From contig DFSJ01000071.1 in assembly GCA_002378585.1 (NCBI GenBank), positions 1-8,129 on the forward strand: a stretch of DNA of 8,129 bases, read 5' to 3'. Within the stretch, counting starts at the first letter, position 1. The number at the start of each line of letters is the position of its first letter. The DNA is from Flavobacteriaceae bacterium UBA3440. GTDB lineage: Bacteria > Bacteroidota > Bacteroidia > Flavobacteriales > Flavobacteriaceae. The position numbers and the translations under genes were made by a program. Under the pieces are notes generated by a model that saw only the letters and a list, made by a program, of their open reading frames with translations, was not told where the DNA came from and searched no databases. Of this stretch, positions 5,988-8,129 are shown one piece after another.

Positions 5988-6937
5988 GATTGGGAAGATA
6001 AAATCGCTTGAATGCGATAATGTACTTGGGTTTTACGCTGTCTTATGATGATTTCACCTAAAAAGCCAGCTAAGAAGAATTGGGTGCCTAAGATCATACA
6101 GGCAAGAGCGATAAAGAATTCAGGTCTTTGGGTAATCAATCTACCTTGAGGATTAAACCAGATTTTGTCAATTCCTAAAAAAAGTGAGAATACAAAGCCC
6201 AGAATAAACAACAATACCCCAACAGCGCCAAATAAGTGCATGGGACGTTTTCCAAACGCGGATAAAAACCAAATGGTCAACAGATCGAGAAACCCGTTAA
6301 TAAAACGACTGGCGCCAAATTTCGTGGTGCCATATCTGCGCGATTGGTGTTGAACCACTTGCTCTCCAATTTTTGAGAATCCTGCATTTTTTACCAAAAC
6401 AGGAATGTAGCGGTGCATTTCGCCAGACACCTCAATGGCTTTAACAGCCTCTAAACGGTAGGCTTTAAGTCCGCAGTTAAAGTCATTTAAAGCAATACCT
6501 GAGGTTTTGCGGGCTGCCCAATTAAATAATTTTGAGGGTAGGTTTTTACCCCAAAAAGAATCAAAACGCTTTCGTTTCCATCCAGAAACCAGGTCGAAAC
6601 CTTCTTGGGTGATTTTTTTGTACAAGCCAGGAATCTCCTCTGGACTGTCCTGCAAGTCGGCATCCATGGTCACCACTACCTGACCCTTGGCGCGAGCAAA
6701 TCCAGCATGTAGGGCTTGTGATTTACCGTAGTTTTTTGAAAAACGAATGGCAGTAATTGAAGGATACTGGGGGATCAATGTCTCGATCACCGACCAAGAA
6801 CCATCAGTACTGCCGTCGTCAATTAAAATAACTTCGAAGTTCCCGCTCCAAGACGCTAAAGTTCGGTCGATCCACGAAAGCAATTCGGGAAGCGATTCTT
6901 CTTCATTGAAGAGCGGAATAACTATCGAGAGATCCAT
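5984..6937 (-). CDS. Family 2 glycosyltransferase, polyprenyl-phosphate sugar transferase type (DPM1/GtrB/ArnC-like), two C-terminal membrane helices
   Basis: A 317-residue GT-A fold enzyme that probably moves a sugar from a nucleotide donor to a polyprenyl phosphate at the cytoplasmic face of the membrane. The catalytic domain begins at the N-terminus (SIVIPLFNEEESLPELL, 4-20). It has the nucleotide-binding DDGSTD (40-45), the metal-binding DADLQD (92-97), NDFNCGLKAYR (151-161), and the RYGTTKFG block (201-208) found in the GtrB/ArnC group. Two membrane helices follow at about 232-254 and 273-297, with a short basic C-terminal tail, as in GtrB-like proteins. Donor and acceptor cannot be fixed from sequence; UDP-glucose, GDP-mannose and aminoarabinose enzymes share this layout. 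It overlaps the phosphomutase by 4 nt and follows the DUF4199 gene by 17 nt. Confidence 0.92.
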   Translation of the reverse strand: MDLSIVIPLFNEEESLPELLSWIDRTLASWSGNFEVILIDDGSTDGSWSVIETLIPQYPSITAIRFSKNYGKSQALHAGFARAKGQVVVTMDADLQDSPEEIPGLYKKITQEGFDLVSGWKRKRFDSFWGKNLPSKLFNWAARKTSGIALNDFNCGLKAYRLEAVKAIEVSGEMHRYIPVLVKNAGFSKIGEQVVQHQSRRYGTTKFGASRFINGFLDLLTIWFLSAFGKRPMHLFGAVGVLLFILGFVFSLFLGIDKIWFNPQGRLITQRPEFFIALACMILGTQFFLAGFLGEIIIRQRKTQVHYRIQAILSSQS

Positions 6938-6954
6938 GACTGGAGTCGTAAGAA

Positions 6955-7470
6955 CTAGTCTCTATTTTTTTTAAGAATCAAACCTGATACCAATCCGATG
7001 ATCAGTCCCATGATGGTATTCATGACCAAAAGTGTTGGGTAGGTAACCCAGGCAAAGTTTTTTTGCATGGCTACAATCTGATCAAGCTGCTCGTCGCTCA
7101 TACTGGGATTTTGTTCGATCATTTGCTCGCGACCTAGTTCAAAAGCCTTGTCCCAAAAGGTGGGATCAATCACGTTGGTGAGTACTAAAAGATAAACAAC
7201 ACTGACTAAAGCAGCGACTAAACCAGCACCTGAACCGATTTTCAATGCTTCTTTTAGCGTGAGGTAACCTTCGTTTTGTCCTTTGAATGTATAGATGCCA
7301 TAAAAAATAATACCAAAAAGAATGGCGATGCTGATGCCGCTTTGTGCGGGTGATTGCTCGTAAGCCATACCCATGGTGTATAGCATAATGCTGAAGGCAG
7401 TTCCTGCCAATCCAGCCAATACCCCAAACTGCAGTGAAAATTTACCCGTGGTTGGTTTTTGTTGTTCCAT
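6955..7470 (-). CDS. DUF4199-family integral membrane protein of unknown function
   Basis: A 171-residue membrane protein with four predicted helices at about 11-34, 43-61, 78-101 and 142-166, and a charged loop (102-139) between helices 3 and 4. The pattern includes YGIYTFKGQNEGYLTLKEALKIGSG-like residues at 57-81 and glycine-rich helices (GLIIGLVSGLILKK at the end). This matches my memory of the DUF4199 family, which is mostly found in Bacteroidota and often sits directly before a GT2 glycosyltransferase gene, as here. No catalytic motif is visible. It is the first gene of the minus-strand row, with a promoter-like element about 27-34 nt upstream of the ATG. A role beside the glycosyltransferase in envelope glycan assembly is possible but only from position. 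Confidence 0.8.
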   Translation of the reverse strand: MEQQKPTTGKFSLQFGVLAGLAGTAFSIMLYTMGMAYEQSPAQSGISIAILFGIIFYGIYTFKGQNEGYLTLKEALKIGSGAGLVAALVSVVYLLVLTNVIDPTFWDKAFELGREQMIEQNPSMSDEQLDQIVAMQKNFAWVTYPTLLVMNTIMGLIIGLVSGLILKKNRD

Positions 7471-7496
7471 AAAACAAGTTTTAGACGTTAATGAGG

Positions 7497-7504
7497 CAAA
7501 TATA
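7497..7504 (-). promoter_or_regulatory. -7 promoter element for the DUF4199-led gene row
   Basis: TATATTTG on the minus strand matches the Bacteroidota -7 consensus TAnnTTTG exactly and lies 26 nt before the ATG at 7470. Transcription would start near 7490, giving a leader of about 20 nt. The -33 region holds no clear TTG at the usual 19-21 nt spacing, so promoter strength is uncertain. Confidence 0.55.
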
Positions 7505-7581
7505 GGATATCTTGCGATAAACCAGTTGTTTCCATGGTGAGATGGTGCCCGTATATAATTGCTTATTTTTTGTGTAGTACA

Positions 7582-7611
7582 TTGTTGGTTTCATAAAAAT
7601 GATTATTTTTG
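7582..7611 (+). promoter_or_regulatory. Housekeeping promoter of rpmE2 (-33 TTG, 19-nt spacer, -7 TATTTTTG)
   Basis: TTG at 7582-7584 and TATTTTTG at 7604-7611 are separated by 19 nt, which matches the Bacteroidota consensus TTTG-N19-21-TAnnTTTG. The start point would be near 7618, giving a leader of about 32 nt before the rpmE2 ATG. The A/T-rich bases before the ATG (atatatatc) contain no Shine-Dalgarno sequence, as is usual in this phylum. Confidence 0.7.
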
Positions 7612-7649
7612 CCACTCAAAATTTGAACATAATCTAAGTCATATATATC

Positions 7650-7901
7650 ATGAGAAAAGGAATTCACCCAGAAAATTACCGTTTGGTTGCTTTTAAAGAC
7701 ATGTCCAATGAGGATGTTTTTATCACCAAATCGGCTGCTGAAGCCAAAGAAACCCTTGAGGTGGATGGCGTGAGCTACCCTTTAATCAAACTAGAGATCT
7801 CTAGAACTTCTCACCCGTTCTACACAGGTAAAACCAAATTGGTAGATACTGCAGGACGTATCGACAAGTTCAAAAACAAATACGCCAAGTTTCAAAAGTA
7901 A
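7650..7901 (+). CDS. rpmE2: Type B 50S ribosomal protein L31 (zinc-free form)
   Basis: An 83-residue protein of the large ribosomal subunit. It starts MRKGIHPENYR and carries the conserved blocks YPLIKLEISRTSHPFYTGK (43-61) and AGRIDKFKNKY (68-78), which define L31. It has no cysteine at all, so it lacks the CxxC zinc site of type A L31 and has the longer type B form with an insert in the N-terminal half. In organisms with both types the zinc-free one replaces the zinc form under zinc starvation. In Bacteroidota type B is usually the only or main L31, so no zinc regulation need be assumed, and I see no Zur-box-like palindrome upstream. The gene is monocistronic, with its own promoter and terminator, divergent from the DUF4199 row. 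Confidence 0.97.
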   Translation: MRKGIHPENYRLVAFKDMSNEDVFITKSAAEAKETLEVDGVSYPLIKLEISRTSHPFYTGKTKLVDTAGRIDKFKNKYAKFQK

Positions 7902-7922
7902 TCACTTCTGGGCTTAACCCTT

Positions 7923-7957
7923 AATCGCGTTCCGCCTTGGTGGGACGCGATTTTTTT
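7923..7957 (+). terminator. Intrinsic terminator of rpmE2
   Basis: AATCGCGTTCC (7923-7933) pairs with GGGACGCGATT (7942-7952) with one G-U pair, giving an 11-bp stem around an 8-nt loop. The stem runs into a seven-T tract (7951-7957). It begins 21 nt after the L31 stop codon. Confidence 0.92.
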
Positions 7958-7992
7958 ATTCTCTATATTAGCGTTGTCAAAAATTGATCTTT

Positions 7993-8129
7993 ATGAAGTA
8001 CGTTCTCACCGATGGGTCATTGCACGAATCATTGAAGCCATTTACCTGGACAAGAGCAGTTAGTGACCTTCGGGTAGGTATTTTGTGCATTCACGAAAAG
8101 TGGTCAAAATTTACCGGGATCACTCCAGA
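7993..8129 (+). CDS. GlmU-like sugar-phosphate nucleotidyltransferase, N-terminal fragment cut by the window edge
   Basis: 45 complete codons are visible before the right edge. The product starts MKYVLTDGSLHESLKPFTWT and continues RAVSDLRVGILCIHEKW. This matches the N-terminus I remember for Bacteroidota 'GlmU family' putative sugar nucleotidyltransferases (a start of the form M.YILFDG, then LLPFT.TRP, then RVGILTI.EKW). Those proteins combine a nucleotidyltransferase-like domain with left-handed beta-helix hexapeptide repeats; neither full domain can be seen here. The ATG at 7993 is 35 nt after the L31 terminator T tract. A weak -7-like TATATTAG lies at 7964-7971, but there is no convincing -33. 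Its position next to rpmE2 fits my recollection of gene order in other flavobacteria. The family call rests on about 45 residues, so confidence is moderate. Confidence 0.75.
   Translation, partial: MKYVLTDGSLHESLKPFTWTRAVSDLRVGILCIHEKWSKFTGITP

Noticed and set aside
3429..6974. Further open frames at 3429-3722 (+), 4451-4666 (-), 4942-5241 (+), 5527-5712 (+), 6165-6353 (+) and 6747-6974 (+)
   Set aside because: All overlap well-recognised genes (exporter, phosphomutase, glycosyltransferase) in other frames and show no independent coding signal.
7616..7626. Small inverted repeat TCAAAATTTGA at the expected rpmE2 start point, flanked by GATTAT/ATAATC (7601-7606, 7629-7634), as a possible operator
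   Set aside because: The arms are only 5-6 bp in very A/T-rich DNA and fall within what chance would give. There is no match to a Zur-type box.
7964..7971. TATATTAG as a -7 element for the GlmU-like gene
   Set aside because: One key base differs from TAnnTTTG, and no TTG lies at the right distance upstream, so it is too weak to list as a feature.
1..8129. CRISPR arrays, tRNA or rRNA genes, insertion sequences, attachment sites
   Set aside because: No regularly spaced repeats, cloverleaf-like segments, transposase-like products or terminal inverted repeats were seen by eye on either strand.

Overview
The window looks like chromosomal DNA of a member of the Bacteroidota, most likely class Flavobacteriia. 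The reasons are TAnnTTTG-type -7 promoter elements, start codons without clear Shine-Dalgarno sequences, a cysteine-free type B ribosomal protein L31, a DUF4199 membrane protein, and an ECF sigma factor followed by a membrane protein and a Spy-like 'sensor' protein. The class is judged from remembered family resemblance, not from a search. I see no mobile element, CRISPR array, tRNA or rRNA.

Most of the window (about 7470 down to 800) is a tightly packed minus-strand gene row. In transcription order it holds a DUF4199 membrane protein, a GT2 glycosyltransferase of the polyprenyl-phosphate type, a phosphoglucomutase/phosphomannomutase, an MsbA-type ABC exporter, an ECF sigma factor, a single-pass membrane protein in the anti-sigma position, and a secreted Spy/CpxP-like protein. 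Gaps are 17-42 nt or overlaps of 4 and 14 nt. The row ends in a strong intrinsic terminator (799-823) that nearly touches the start codon of the next minus-strand gene, an RsmB/NOP-family RNA cytosine methyltransferase that runs off the left edge.

On the right, a 179-bp divergent region (7471-7649) carries one promoter for the minus-strand row and one for rpmE2 (L31 type B) on the plus strand. rpmE2 ends in its own terminator (7923-7957). It is followed by the first 45 codons of a GlmU-like sugar-phosphate nucleotidyltransferase cut by the right edge.

The first half of the minus-strand row suggests envelope glycan or lipid assembly: sugar phosphate interconversion, glycosyl transfer to a lipid carrier, and lipid export. 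The second half has the layout of a transmembrane stress-signalling module (sigma, membrane anti-sigma, periplasmic sensor), comparable to CnrH-CnrY-CnrX.

The most interesting observation is a 33-nt bipartite element found twice. It lies just upstream of the sigma gene and just upstream of the membrane-protein gene. A 16-nt perfect match covers the preceding gene's stop codon, and an AATCTnAnA block follows at the same 8-nt spacing. This looks like an ECF-type -35/-10 pair (AACC, 17 nt, TCTnA) and suggests autoregulation. Other points are a TTG start for the sigma factor, a duplicated FN[VL]PxxYF motif in the putative anti-sigma protein, and a terminator/promoter overlap in front of the RNA methyltransferase gene. 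I did not find a wholly new type of system.
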